Assembly (NCBI GenBank): GCA_019022495.1 | Contig: JAFEKR010000025.1 | Location: 744,001-808,000 of the forward strand | Direction of reading: 5' to 3' | Length of the DNA: 64,000 nt | Origin: Epichloe hybrida | Taxonomy: Eukaryota; Ascomycota; Sordariomycetes; Hypocreales; Clavicipitaceae | Part shown: one piece after another, positions 23,266 through 36,300 of the stretch | Layout: each line of letters starts with the position of its first letter | Numbering within the stretch: position 1 is the first letter of the stretch | Program-made: the position numbers and the translations under genes | Notes under the pieces: generated by a model | What the model saw: the letters and a program-made list of their open reading frames with translations, nothing else | What the model was told of the DNA's origin: nothing | Databases searched by the model: none

Positions 23266-24990
23266 ATGGGGAAGTTCAAGGTTCCCTCGTGGCTGCAAAC
23301 GTCTTCGACTGGGCCCGGCCTAGACTCGGATGCAGATAAAAAGAAAAAGAACAGACGATCCTTCTCGGCACTTTCGCAGCATCTTCGGACAAGGCAGGAA
23401 GCAGTTGCACCATCACCAGCCACAACTAACACTGATACTGAGCCAGGTATGCAGTGCGAGGTCTCGCGCTTAGTAGCTCTGGCGAAGAAGATTTCTGCAG
23501 AAGCAGAGAGATTAGAGGCACATATGAGAGAAAACGGTTCCCCGCAGCCGGGATTCGGGGTCGATGCGCCCAGTGACTTTCCCAATTTACCGACGGATAT
23601 TCAGCAGAGCCGCCAGGAGATTGTATACGCCACGCATGAATTAGGAAGCTTGGTCCGAGGTCCCCGAGAAAGTGTACGCTGGGGGGTCTGGAGTGTATGT
23701 TTGAGTCCCTTTCAGGACTGATCATGATGATTGTGGATGAACTAAAACCTTTCATGTCCAGTTTCTGGATACGCTCAGCCTTCAGATTATCCATCACTAT
23801 GGCATCGGTAAGTCTCGACTCGAAAAGCATGCCAAATATCATACTGACTGAGATCAGCCAATCTTGTGCCCATTGACAATCCCATCCCCCTTTTAGAATT
23901 GCAGACGAAAAGCACTCTGGATTCGACGAATCTTGCGCGAGCCTTGCGCCATGCGATGACAAACCATGTCTTTTGTGAACCTAAGCCGGGGTTGATTGCT
24001 CATACCGCAGCGTCGCGTTTGCTGGCAGAGGATCAAGCATTGCGCGACTGGGTCGGGTTCAACTCTGAAGATATATTTCCAGCGGCAGCAAATGTGCTCA
24101 AATCACTCAAAACGTACCCCGAGGCCACATCCCTCACAACCACTGGCTTCAACTTCGCGTTCGATACCGTCGATAAGGAGCCCATGTTTGTAACATTCGG
24201 AAGAGATCCAGCCCGAGCGAAGAGAATGGGCGGGGCCATGGCAAGTCTAACAGGCGGCGAAGGGTACGAGGTTAGCCACTTCGTCAACAACTACGACTTT
24301 TCAGACGTGGACAAAGAAGGCGGTACTTTTGTTGACATTGGTGGAAGCCATGGATTTGTGTGCGTTGACCTGGCCAAGAAATGGAAGAATATGAAATTTA
24401 TAGTTCAGGATCTACCGAGAACTGTGGATAGTGCACCGAAACCCATTTGCGATGACCCGTCAGTTGCCGAGCGTGTTCAACTGGAAGCACACGACTTTTT
24501 CAAAGAGCAGCCTGTGAAGGGTGCGGACGGTATGCCCGCAACCCCCCGTCCCCGCAATTCCCTTCAAATCAAGACGTTAACTGCGCACCTAGTTTACTTC
24601 TTCCGATGGATCCTCCACAATTACTCTACCCCTTACGCCGTCAAACTTCTCAAGAATCTTGTACCAGCCATGAAGCCCGGAGCTCGCGTCGTCATCAACG
24701 ACCACTGCTTGCGTGAGCCTGGTTCAGAGAATCCATGGGACGAGAAACTTATGAGAGGCATGGATATGGTTATGCTGACCTTGCTCAACGCACAAGAGCG
24801 TGAGGAGGAGGAGTTCGAGGAACTGTTCAAGGCAGCAGACGAGCGCTTTGTATTCAAGGTGAGGGCCAAAAATCAGAGACCGTTCTCGAGCTCATCTAGC
24901 TAATCACGTTGATAGGGAGTTACGAGAAGTCCGGGGTGCAGGATGAGTGTTGTGGAAGCCATCTGGGAGCCAAGTCCTGAGGGGAATTGA
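23266..24990 (+). CDS. Family-2 O-methyltransferase (secondary metabolism)
   Basis: Five exons: 23266-23694, 23762-23807, 23858-24529, 24593-24858 and 24916-24990, giving 495 aa. All introns are 50-67 nt with GT/AG borders and good branch-like sequences. The N-terminal third has the dimerisation and winged-helix pattern of plant and fungal O-methyltransferases (residues about 100-250). Motif I is FVDIGGSHGFVCVDLA (about 307-322), followed by FIVQDLP. The catalytic histidine lies in FFRWILHNYSTPYAVKLL, matching the usual RxxLHDW position. KPGARVVINDHCL is the next conserved strand. The family transfers methyl from SAM to phenolic or enolic hydroxyls, as in sterigmatocystin- and aflatoxin-type enzymes. 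It faces the PKS tail to tail with a tRNA between them, so it probably methylates the polyketide or a derivative; this is inferred from position. Confidence 0.92.
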
Positions 24991-25258
24991 ATGGTCGAGG
25001 AGGCCAAGTGATGCCAACAAATGCGTGAAAATAAGGGTTTTGTACTGGAACAAACAAATATGCAATTTCATTAGTAGAACGATAGTTGATGAGAAGCATG
25101 CTTGTGAATGACGAGTCTGCGAAACTGTTGGTGATGTCTCCGACGTTTACGGGGCATATTATAAGGAGAGGAGACGAAATTCAACCAACGATTTGGAGAG
25201 CAATCACACAAAACAATTATATATTCTAATACTGTGTCTTCTATCAACAGCTTATCCG

Positions 25259-25340
25259 GCGTAATTGGTTTAGTGGTAAAATTCTCCGTTGCCATTCGAG
25301 CAACGTCGGGGAGCCCTGGGTTCGATTCCCAGATTACGCA
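25259..25340 (+). tRNA. tRNA-Gly (GCC) with short intron
   Basis: The acceptor stem GCGTAAT (25259-25265) pairs perfectly with ATTACGC (25333-25339), followed by discriminator A. The T arm is CTGGG TTCGATT CCCAG. The D arm contains GGTTTAGTGGTAAAA. The anticodon stem CTCCG/CGGGG encloses TTGCCA, placing anticodon GCC, and then about 11 extra nt consistent with a canonical intron after position 37. It is isolated between the O-methyltransferase and the PKS. Confidence 0.93.
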
Positions 25341-25419
25341 ATGCTTATAGCAAATGTTTCCTTTTTTCCTCCTCTTGACTTCCGTTATGACAATTGGCTG
25401 CTGCCCTTTTAAATGTATA

Positions 25420-25497
25420 CGGTGGGTTCAGGTAATTTCCAAAACGTCGCCCGCGACCATGTACCAGACAATTTTCGGAACTACCTGAGACCCACTG
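25420..25497. mobile_element. 78-bp pogo/Tc1-mariner-like MITE, copy 1
   Basis: Left end CGGTGGGTTCAGGTAATTTC and the reverse complement of the right end, CAGTGGGTCTCAGGTAGTTC, are near-identical, and the element is bounded by TA on both sides (25418-25419 and 25498-25499). The size is exactly that of the second copy at 59172-59249. CAGT-type termini with TA target sites are typical of pogo/Fot1-like elements. No coding capacity. Confidence 0.75.
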
Positions 25498-25782
25498 TAG
25501 ACGGTTGAAGAAAAGGATTTTTCTGTCCCGAATTATTTAAAGATATACTTGACATTTTTACTAGTTATCTGATAAAGCTACAATAATGGCCTTCTTTCGT
25601 TTGCTTTCCCTATCTCGAATCTTTTTACCCTTATTGCCACGCACTTTGTTTTCGTCCACTCATTTCTCTCTGCCTTACATCCACATCATATATCTCGTGT
25701 TTGTCTTTTTTTTTTTTTTTTCCATCTTTCCCACGCACATACATTTTTCAACAAGTAACAATGCAACAACGTCTTTTTTTCC

Positions 25783-28700
25783 TCATGACTTGACGCAACC
25801 ATATCCTCCTCGGTCTGCGATCGTGCTCGCCATCTGACTAATGGTGTCATTGCTCAGAACTTCAAAAACGGATACCTCCACTGTGCAATTGCCGAGGACC
25901 CAGTTTCGCACCCCTACTGCGACCAGGGAGTCCACGCCGTATGTGTTGGGGGGCCTGTTCACGTCCACTTCTTCCGGTAACATGCTCATGGCTTTGGCGA
26001 GCATGTTTGCGAGTCCGTTGCGCACGAGGGCCGCGGCGGCTTCTGCTGATGGGGCGCGAGCAAGAGCCGTCTTCAGGTCGATTGCTCGTCCGTCCGCGCC
26101 CGAAGAGGTCAGGTCCGGGGGCGGCATGTCGATGAGGTTCAGGTAGGCGTAGAGCGCGGTGCGCGACCAATACGGATCGGCGGGCTTGTTCTGTCGCAAG
26201 AGGCCGCCTGTCCCTACGCCAAGGATGACCTGGGCTGGGGTGCTGGTTCGCATGGGGCCCATTTCCATCGTGATGGCGTGCTTGACAACGCTGAGGAAAT
26301 CGTCGTGACGGATACCGTAGAACCCATTCGCGCGGAGCTTGTCGAGAACCTCTTCGTCTCCCGTCAGCATTCCTGCCCCCAATACGGGACCGAGATCAAT
26401 GGATACGGCGTGTTTGCCCTGGAGGCGGCAGTGATGTGCGAGAGCGTCTTGGAAACTGTTGCCGGCGGCGTAGTTGGCCTGACCGCGGTTGCCAATGACG
26501 CCAGCGGAACTGGCGAGGAAGACATAAAAGGGGCTGTCGATGCCACCTGGCATGGCTTTGACGAGATTCCAGGAGCCAATCACTTTGGGCTCGATGGCCG
26601 AAGTCCAGGACTGATGCGTCATATTGTCGAACATGCCATCGCGGATGACGGCAGCACACTGAAAGACACCTCGAATGGGGGGCATTTCAGATGACATCTT
26701 GTCCTTGATGATTGTTCTGAGAGCCGTCTCATCGCATATGTCGACACTATAGGCTTTGGCGTCAACCCCTCGCTCTTGGAGATCTTTGATGAAGGACTGG
26801 GAAGAAGCTGATGATGCACCGGACCGCGATACGAAAGCAAGGTGCTTCGCGCCGTGGGTTACGAGAAGCTCAGATACGCTTCTACCAAGGCCGCCAAGAC
26901 CACCAGCCAATAGATAGGTTCCATCAGGATCGATGGCATCATCGAGAGATTTGGCCATTTCCTTGCAAACAACAGGAACGATCCCTTTGTTTTCTGAGGC
27001 CGACGAAATCGTACAGAGTCCGTGAAATGGTGCTTTCTGAACATGTCTAAGTGCATCACCAAGAGTGTCAACCCTAAAGCTGGTGATATCTGAGGGAGAA
27101 ATCGTGTCCCTCCGCTGTTTGTCGGAGAGGAATTGAAATGCAGCCTCCATTAGTTCTGCGACGAAAGCCTCGTCATCTCGGAGAAGTTGTCGAATGTCAA
27201 AGTTGACGACCGTCACGCAGCTGCTTCCCATGTTGATGTTGTGGCCGCCAGAATGTGCAGTCTCGCTCGTCAATTGAACAATGATACCACCTGTCTGCCT
27301 TAGTAACGTTTTTTGACAAGAGATTTGCCCATTTGCGACTTACCTCGTTTCACACATTTTGTGTTCGTGGCGGCATTGCCTGGGGTAGTGTCGTAAATTA
27401 CATCCACGCCTTTGCCGCCAGATGCATTCAGAATATCACGAACAAAATCGTTGCTTTCAGCGTTGAAGATCGAACCAGCAGGCACTTCATGGCTCTCCAA
27501 AGTTCGACGCTGCTCGTTAAAATCTTCTCCAGTCACAGAAGCCAATATGTTGACACCAATCAATTTGGCAATCTGGATCGCTGCAAGACCATGCGCGCTG
27601 GCACCGCCCCGAATCAAAATAGTCTTACCCGGCTTCGCCCGGCCCATGTGGACTAAAGCATAGTAGGCACTGGTGATCAAGCTAGGAAAAGATGCGGAGC
27701 CCTTTGGCCGCTGTACGAGGTGACTCTTGACTCGAATGGTGCTCTTGATGGAGTCGCTGGGCACGAGAGCAACAACTTCATCTCCGGGGACGAAGGTGGT
27801 CACTTTTGAGCCAACCGCCTTGACAATTCCTCTCACGTCCATGCCCATGGCAGACTCTACACCATGACCGAGAAGTGTCTCCACATCTTGAAATGTGAGC
27901 ACTGTTTCGGCAAACTTGATGTCAATGTCATTGGGCTTTATTTCTGGTAGATGAAACTCGGCGTACTGCCAGGAATCGTCTGACAGACCTGACTTGAGTA
28001 AAATGAGTTTCATCTCGGGCTCGGATTCGCAAAGGGGTGAGCTAACGTGGAACGATCGGTTCTTTATGATGCGTGGCGAGCATCCCTCGATGATCTGATT
28101 CAGTGACCTGATGGGTTTCAATCGAGGGACGAAGATTTTTCCATTTGCCTCGGCATATTCGGTCTCAAGGTAACTCGATGCGCCACCCTCTTCACAAAAT
28201 GTCCGAGAAAAAACTGCCATAATGTTGTTGGTGATACCCGAGTCGGCAAGTCCTGATTCAATGTCCAGATCGAATGTTACGATGGATCTTCTTGGATCTT
28301 CTGACATGAGGACTCTCGAAAGACCAATGATCATGGAGCCCTGGAGGCTAGTTGGCTTCATGTGCGAACCTCGCGTTATCCAGACCAGGCCCTTTGCTGA
28401 TCTTTGAACGGTTTTGAATAGGTTGAAGTGCTCCTCGTCCCAGCGCAGAATGGATGATTGATGTTCCTGAGACGGATAGACGTCGAGCAAAGATATCACG
28501 ACTGACTCACTGAAGAGGAAAGCGTGCTTGAGGATCTCATCCGAAGTGAGAGCTGCCACACTGTATCTCTCCCCATCACCAGTGACGAAGTCTCTGACAG
28601 ATTGCACAAAGGTCAAGATATCATCATTGACCGCCTCGGGTGTGAGTATGATAATCTTGGGCGGCGCTGCCTTGACAATTGCAGCACGCTTGTACATGGT

Positions 28701-31700
28701 CATGTTCGTGGCAATGTGGCCCCGAGTGTTGTCCTGGTGCTGGGCTCCATTCGCCTCATTGTGGTCATTCATACCCGAATGAGACGTCAACTTTGAGGGT
28801 TCGTGTCGTATCAGGATGCCCCCAGCTTTGAGATGGTCTTGAAGTTCGTTGGAACGCAACTCTGTGTCTCCATGACAGATGATCAAATGATAATCGGAGA
28901 CAATCTCAGTCACTGTGTTCTTGCGTTCGACGAAAGGCTCCATTCGACTGCCTTTTATGAATGACGAAAGCTCTGACGAGACGCCCGATTCGGGAGACGC
29001 AAGAAGAGTAAATCTAGAAAGACGGGGTGTGTCCTCTTCGGTCGACGCAAGTTGCTCCAAGATCTTGACTGCAGCCTTCAAAGACCCGCCAACCTGCAAA
29101 ATGGACAGCCCCGGATACTTGTGGGCAAGCAGGTCCAGCAGTTGCACTGTATCGGAAACCGAGGTGAAAGTGACGTCTTCCCTCCATTCAATTTCAGTAG
29201 ACAGATTTCGAAAGTTGGGGAGAAAGGCCCCAGGGTCGGCGGCAGAGGTATTGAGAGCCGTCAAATGTAGGCCCTCGATGATGACATGTGGTTCCATAGA
29301 ATCAGCTGCACTCATGACAACCTTGGCGCGAGCGTCTTGAAGACCAACTTTGCTGGCGGTGGCATACCCAGAGAAAATTTGCGGTCCATTTTGGTTGACC
29401 GCTGCAGAAATGAACACACTCTTGAAGAATGTGGGAACCATTGGGGTTGTCTCGATGGCAAAAAGAGAATGAAACATGGAGTCCAGCGTGGCAGGGTGGA
29501 TAATGTGAGGATACTCGAATTTCGAGGGCATCTTGGACTTGGTGTCAGGAACAGAAACTTTGTATGAACAAGCTCCGTCACCTTGGGTTAGATCAAACAT
29601 GTTTTGGAAGGTTGGGCCATAGTTCATTCCAATCGTGTCCAAGAGCTCATAGAGTTGTCGAGTGTTGACGGTCTTTTTGCAGATACGAGTCAACTCTTCT
29701 CGCTCAGTCTCGTAAGCCAGCGAAGATTTGACAGCATCGCCGACTGAATGTCTGAACTGGAGAAACCCGCTTGCATGCTGTTCCCAAGGGCCATCCAGCT
29801 GCTTGGAATAGATGGAAAACTCATGAGTACCCTCCGAGTTCACCTTGATATTCAAAGCCACTTCAAGACCGTGAGGTGTATTGGGAACAATCATTGCCTT
29901 TGCGATGTTCATATCGGTAATCTGATAGCCTATGAAGCCGACCGACTGTGGCTTGATCTGTTTAGCACCCTCGAGCGCCATTGAGATCATCCCTGCAGCA
30001 GGATAGACAATTGTCTTCTGTACTTGATGGTCCTGGATCCATGGGTTCTCCGAGATGCGAAGAAACCCACGCCAACGTGGCTCAAAAGGATTCGAGTCTG
30101 CCGTGAGAGAGCCGATGAGATCCTGTCGTGGATAGTCTCGCTGTCTGTTGGCAACACTGAGATGTGACTCGTGCCAATAGGAAACGGTATGATTCCACGG
30201 ATATGGAGGCAAATCAGACAGGCACTTTGGCATTGCAGCGTGCCCGCGAGTGACAACTTGCTTCAGATTGACCGGGACGCCTTTGACCCACAACTCCCCA
30301 ATCACGGAGAGAAGTCTTGAAATACCACTCCCTTTGGGCTGCATGACGGAGTAGTATGCAGGGTGTGTGGCCTCGCCGAGTATGGACGACATTATTTCCG
30401 CTGTTGGTGATCGTAGACCTCCACGCGGACTGAGCTCAAGTATGATGTTTGGCCACTTACCAGCAGGCAAACTCATCATTTCGGATATGGCGGCGACGTA
30501 TTGCACCGGGCTGACCATGTTCTCTGTCCAGTACTGTGCACCAAGCTCTGCACCTGTGACCCTTCGGCCTGTGACCGAGGAGAACATGTTGATACCTGGC
30601 AGCAGATCTTGAGTTTCAATAGTCGCAAGAGAATCTCTGTAGTCGTGTGCAACAAGACGCATATGGGAGGAGTGGTATGCTGTCTGAACATTGAGAATCC
30701 GATGAAAAATCTTCCTGCTTGCCAAGTCTTCCGCAATAGCCACGATAGACTCAACTCGTCCAGAAACGGTGACTGATCGCGGGCTGTTGACACAAGCAAC
30801 CTCTGCTGACAGACTGCCGGACTCCAGATAACTTGTCATATCGGACAGCGACATTCCAACTGCCATCATCGCGCCCTTGAGTTTCGGTGCTCGGAATGGG
30901 ATGCTAATAGCAGCCATGCCACGAAAGTATGCGATCTCCCAGGCAGCAAAGCGTGAAATGCCACCTCCTGCATATGCAGCGGCAATTTCACCAGACGAAT
31001 GACCGACAACATGCTTAGGATCGATGCCAAAGGAACGGAAAAGATCAACAAGTGCAACCTGAATTGCAGTTGTTGCCGGTTGCGAGAGATGTGGATAAGA
31101 TATTGCCGACTCAGAGTCATCTCTAAACATTTCGAGAAGTAGGTCGAACGGAGATTGAAGGACTTGCCTGATGTATGCACTGGCTTCTTCCAGACTGTGT
31201 CTGAAGACATCAAAAGCCATCAGCTCCAGGCCCATTTGTGCCCATTGCGTACCTTGTCCGGAGAAAATAAAGGCAATTCGTGGCTCGGCTTTGCGCAAGG
31301 AGCGAACAACGTTGGTAGAGCCAGAGGTGTCGAGTTTTGCAGTCAGCTCAGACACCGATTTGGCAATAACGAAACCTTTCCATTCTAAAGCTGATCGGCG
31401 GCAGCAAAGGGTGTAAGAATAATCTTTCAGTAGCTCCGTGGCACTAGCTTCTTGACGTGTCTTGATATAACCAGAGTGGGAGCTCATGGTACGAATGACG
31501 CCGTTCTTCTCACTAGCAGAATAACAGAAGAGTTGATACTCATTCGTGGGCTTACCGGCCATCACATCTGTTTCTCGCTGGCATGAAGAGTCATCCATGG
31601 AGTTATGATGAGCGATCAGCCCGCGAGACTGCAGATATTGAGGTGCTTCGTCAAGTATGACATGGGCGTTAGTTCCCCCAAAGCCAAAGCAATTGACGCT

Positions 31701-33325
31701 GACGCGACGAAGCCCAGGAATAGGCCAGTTCATGACAGACAGGGGAACCTAGAGACGGAGTTAGGTGTAAGTTCTATCGAAGTTCCAAGTGAAATGTAAT
31801 TACCTTGACCTTCCAATCCTCAAAATCTATGGTTGGATTCCCAGACTCAAAGTTTATGTTGGGTGGTATCTTGCCCTTTTCAAGTACAAGAACGCCTTTG
31901 ATCATGCCAGCTACACCGGCTGCTCCTTCTAAATGCCCGATATTAGGCTTGACTGAACCAACAAGCACAGGTTTCTGGGGAGATCGATCGGCTGCCAAAG
32001 TTTCGGAAATGGCCTTTAGTTCTCGCCAGTCTCCGGCTTGAGTTCCTGTGCCATGGCATTCAACATATGCAGTTTGATCAAAGTCGAGCCCGGCGTTTCT
32101 GTAGACTGATCGAATGTTTGCTACTTGAGCTTCCTTGCTGGGGAGAGTGATTCCTTCTCTCGAGTTAGTAACGGCATGGCCGTGTTCTCTCGGGAGAGGA
32201 ACCTACCAGTTGTTCGACCATCTTGATTGACTGAGCTCCCACGAATCACCGCCCGAATAGTGTCGTTGTCTCGAATGGCATCAGAAAGGCGCTTCATGAT
32301 AACAACGCCAATTCCTTCACCTCGACCGTAACCGTTGGCTCGCGAATCAAAGGTGAAACACTTCCCATCCGGGCTGAGAAAGTTCAGAGCCGTCATTGGC
32401 ATCATGGTGCTTGGTGTAAGAATCATACCAGCCCCAGCAGCGATGGCCTGAATGTTTGTCAGATTCAGAACGAAACCCTTTGTTTCTATCGAAATGACTT
32501 ACGATGGAGGACTCTTTGTTGCGAAGGCTCTGAGCTCCTAAGTGGACAGATACCAGGCTTCCACTGCAGCCAGTGTCAATGGTCATACTCGGTCCGTGCA
32601 AATCGAAAAAGTAAGATATTCGGTTTGCCATAATGGCGACTCCATTGCCAGTAGCAGCATACTGGGGCGCCCAGTCGGGATCCCTCAAGCAGATTTGCTC
32701 ATAATCTTGGAGTAGTGTTAGCAGTCATCATTTCTTGGTGTTTTGGTGCGTTGTAAGCGCTCATACCTTTAACAAACGACCCCACGTACACGCACGCGTC
32801 GGTACCACCAATGTCCTCTTTCCGCAGACCAGCTAATTGATGTGAGCGCTAATGTCCTGGAATAGGGCGTGATGAGAAGCACAAACCATTTTCCAGCGCC
32901 TCGTAGGACACCTCGAGCAACATGCGTTGTTGAGGGTCAATGGCCTGCGCGTCCTCTGACGTGACCGAGAAGAACTAAATACGATCAGTGGATAGTTCTC
33001 CTCGAGGAAGATTGAAAATTGGGCTCATCTTACTGGCGCGTCGAAAGCCGCAATATTCTCTTTGATAAGATGAGCACCGCGAAAGGGGATCTGAGAAGCA
33101 GTTTGTATATCAGCATGATGAAAAGGATTTTTGCGTAGAGGCAGAACCACTTACACTCCCTAGTCTGTCGCCGCTCGGATGAAAGTAACCATCAATGTTG
33201 ACCCTTTCCTTGGGTATTTCGCACCACTGAGACTCTCCCTTCTCCAGGACACCCCACAGCTCTTCGGGATTTTTTGCATTTCCTGGAAACCTGAGGCCCA
33301 GTCCTATCACTGCGATGTCTTCCAT
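25783..33325 (-). CDS. Highly reducing type I polyketide synthase
   Basis: Nine exons: 33155-33325, 33034-33090, 32887-32974, 32767-32832, 32503-32705, 32207-32447, 31804-32153, 27344-31748 and 25783-27290. They sum to 7,089 nt, 2,362 aa, with every junction in phase. Domains: KS (1 to about 430; active Cys in DTGCSGS near 174, then ECHGTGT and KPNIGHLEGAAG histidines); AT (from about 550; GHSSGE, Ser about 643); DH (from about 945; His in WIQDHQVQ about 966, Asp in HPATLDS about 1148); a vestigial methyltransferase/structural region with no SAM motif; ER-like (about 1670-1900; GMDVRGIVKAVGS, with nucleotide loop GGASAHGLAAIQ instead of GGVGQAA); KR (GGLGGLG about 1990, Ser about 2122 in SSAGVIG, Tyr about 2134 in NYAAGN); ACP (GVDSL, Ser about 2315). 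There is no terminal release domain, as usual for this class. It would make a reduced chain; C-methylation is unlikely and enoyl reduction doubtful. Confidence 0.96.
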
Positions 33326-36300
33326 CCTTTCTTTGTTGACTGGTCAACTACAGGAAATACCTGAAGGATAGAAGAAACACCAAATGTGATGGGGGAAGAG
33401 CGATCAAACAGGAAGAAAACCTCGTAAATCAAAAGAGAGGTGAGAAGGATATTTAAAAGAAGAAGGAGCTTCTGCTTGTTTGAAGAACAGTTGAGGTACT
33501 TCGTGGCGTACCGCTTGGGCCCATGAAGCGCTTGTTGGCTGTGAATATTGACTCTGTTCACAACGAGGACGTTGGACAATTGCACAGGGATGACCCATTT
33601 ATTCTCATATCAACTTTCCTGTGAATGAGAAGAATAAGACGTGAAGTGAACAGAGGCAAAAGGCCGAGGACTCATCTGACAAACGGCAGCTCTTTTGAAG
33701 TTGACCCATTCATTGCCCGAGGCCACGACTGACAGCGGGGAGCTCCAGAAGGCTTGCTTGCATGTAACCACACACACATACATGACGCTCCTATACTCCA
33801 ATGCAATACCTCGTGGCATCTTACTCATAGATCTGTATAGTTCACATGAAAAGCGTCTGGCCAAAATACTAATGGAGCGGGTCATTGGGGGCCAGTCTAT
33901 ATCTCCCTGCTTGTTGGCCGGGACAAGATATTAGGCCTCGACCGTACAACTCATGCACACTCAAATGAATATGCATAGGTAGCCACGGTGTAAGTGGAAT
34001 CGACTGACGGAGAAACCGATGTGATTTGTCATAATGTGTGGTGAAGATGGTGGGCAGATACCATGCGCTTGAAGTGCGGTTCTCTCACCCATACCTCGTG
34101 AAGGATGGTGCGGAAACGAAAGAGCCAAGTGTACAGTAGATTGTTACGCGGCAAGCTTAAATTGGACTCGATTTCACAGCGAAGATAGTCGATCAAGCAT
34201 CGCAAACTGAAGCGCGAAGTCGGGTTCCCTAGTATCTAGCCGTCATGGACTGAAGGATCTGTGAGTCCGATATAGTAAGCAGGGTCGGTACCGATCTGGA
34301 CGAGGTTGATGTAAGACAAGACAAAGAAGCATGGTGAGAAGAAGTGGCGCCCGCGACAGTCCGGGGATCATCCCCTGATTTGGACAAGGTTCTGACTTCA
34401 GATGGCTGCAGCAGAAAGGGCAGCGTTCCAAGAATGGATTCCGTACAAGCAGACATAGCTGGCCATGGCTAGTATTATACGCAAGTTTGTGGTTGATCGT
34501 TTCCCCGTACATTCTCTGAGCGACGGAAATAGCAATAGCCGCCTGCAACGACTCAATACCTAAGAAAAAAGGATAAACTCTTGAAAATAGGAGATAGTAT
34601 CACCAGACGGGGACAATTCGAAAGGGCGGCTCGTCTATCAGCACACGGAAGTTACCCTGTGTTCTGGTCGACTTTTGGTCTTGAGGGATGAGATCTTGAC
34701 ACCGAGATTTCAAGGTATGGCAAGGGGAGGATCTATCTTGTAAGACCACCCACTCCATAATGATGCAGGCGACCATGATCTTGGTGGAAGCCACCAGATG
34801 CATGTTTGATGCATCGTGGTAGGTCAAATGAGCCAGTCATGTCATGTGTGCCCCGGAGACATGTGGGCGCCAAAAATTCGACTGCTTGCATTGTAACGCC
34901 TTTGGTGGAAGAGATAAGAAGGCAATTCCGGAGTATGCCATGCTGTAAAAAGAATCTTTCGATGGCTGGGAATGTTTGCGAAGGCTCCATCTCGTCCGGC
35001 TCGACTGCATGCATGCATATTCCTTCCAGTCTGGAACTGGCTACGAAAGCGAAGCATGGGCGAAGCTGACCAACATACTCTGTGAGTCCCAGCACATGCA
35101 ACAAGAGGATGTAGCAATTCGTAGCCAAGTGACGCCGTTTTATGTACGCAAGCATTGTCGTAGGCTCGTAGCCCTGCCTCTCCGCGTCGATAGCTTTCCT
35201 GCGTTGTCCATCAAGCCCTACATATGCAGCTCAGCTGTCGCTTCATTGCTCTCCGTACACGGTACACGGCAATGAATGGAGCGGCGGGCGTTTGACACAC
35301 CATCCAAGTCTGTTCGTTGCTGTCATTTGTTCTGTGTCTGCGTTTGACGCGTCCTATCGCAAGGGGGTCGCTGGGATTGTGATATCGGCCAATCGATTTC
35401 GAGAGCCTCGGATGGGTCCCGATGGGCTCCTCATACGGAGTAGACCTCATAGGTAATTAGCCAACAGAGGATTCATCATCGACGATTATGCACAATGTAC
35501 CATGACCATGCGCAGTCGTGCATCCATTCAAGGTACGGATTAATGGCTGAAGACATGGGATGAACTCGATTCAGCAGCATTTGGCCGGTCCAGTCCCCAG
35601 TGTAGGGTGCGCAGACTCTGGTGGAGAGACATGCCAAAACAACAATTGGCAAGATGGCTCCTGTTTCCTGGCCTGCGTCTGTCCGCAGCGCCGTGCCAAC
35701 GGAAAAGAGAAGCAGCAGGCTACAGGCCACATTCACCGATACCAACGGCGTCGATGATGGCACGTTGCCTGTTGACAGAGGTAGGACACATCTGGCGTCT
35801 CACACTTCCCAGCAAGTGCGTTTTCGGCTCTCTGCAGCGAGATGGGTACCACCTGATCTTAGCTGAATGCATCAATCGTGACTTTGTGCTCCAGAGGCAA
35901 TGCGTCGCAGATCCAGCGCTACTGATGATCAGTGTCAGTCCTGCCTTTCCCCAGCATTCTCGTTCTCAAGAGACCGTAACGCAACAGTGAGATAACCGGC
36001 AGCACCGTTCGATCATGCCGAATCCCCGTTGGTTTGTGACTTGACGAGTATGGCTCGATGTTCGTCTCCAGAACTCGAAAGCGGGTAGTTTCAGCATCGT
36101 TACCAGGCCAAGGCCAACAGCCAGAGCCATACGGCCCTTTCACAGCCATTGAACCGTAGAGCCTCTCTTGCCGTGCAACGCAAAAGCTAAGCCAAGATCG
36201 AATCCGCTATAAACGAACCGGCTTAGGTTTGACATCAGACTGGTGTACCGGAGGCTACATAGAAGAGACTCCTGACGAAAGTACGATATTACAATGCGAC

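Noticed and set aside
25586..25837. 83-codon hydrophobic plus-strand frame
   Set aside because: Overlaps the end of the PKS and a T-rich tract; hydrophobicity comes from T-rich codons.
34733..35155. 140-codon minus-strand frame in the PKS-MFS gap
   Set aside because: Composition is moderately gene-like, but no motif is recognisable and the adjoining fragments are in other frames; kept only as a possible relic in the findings.
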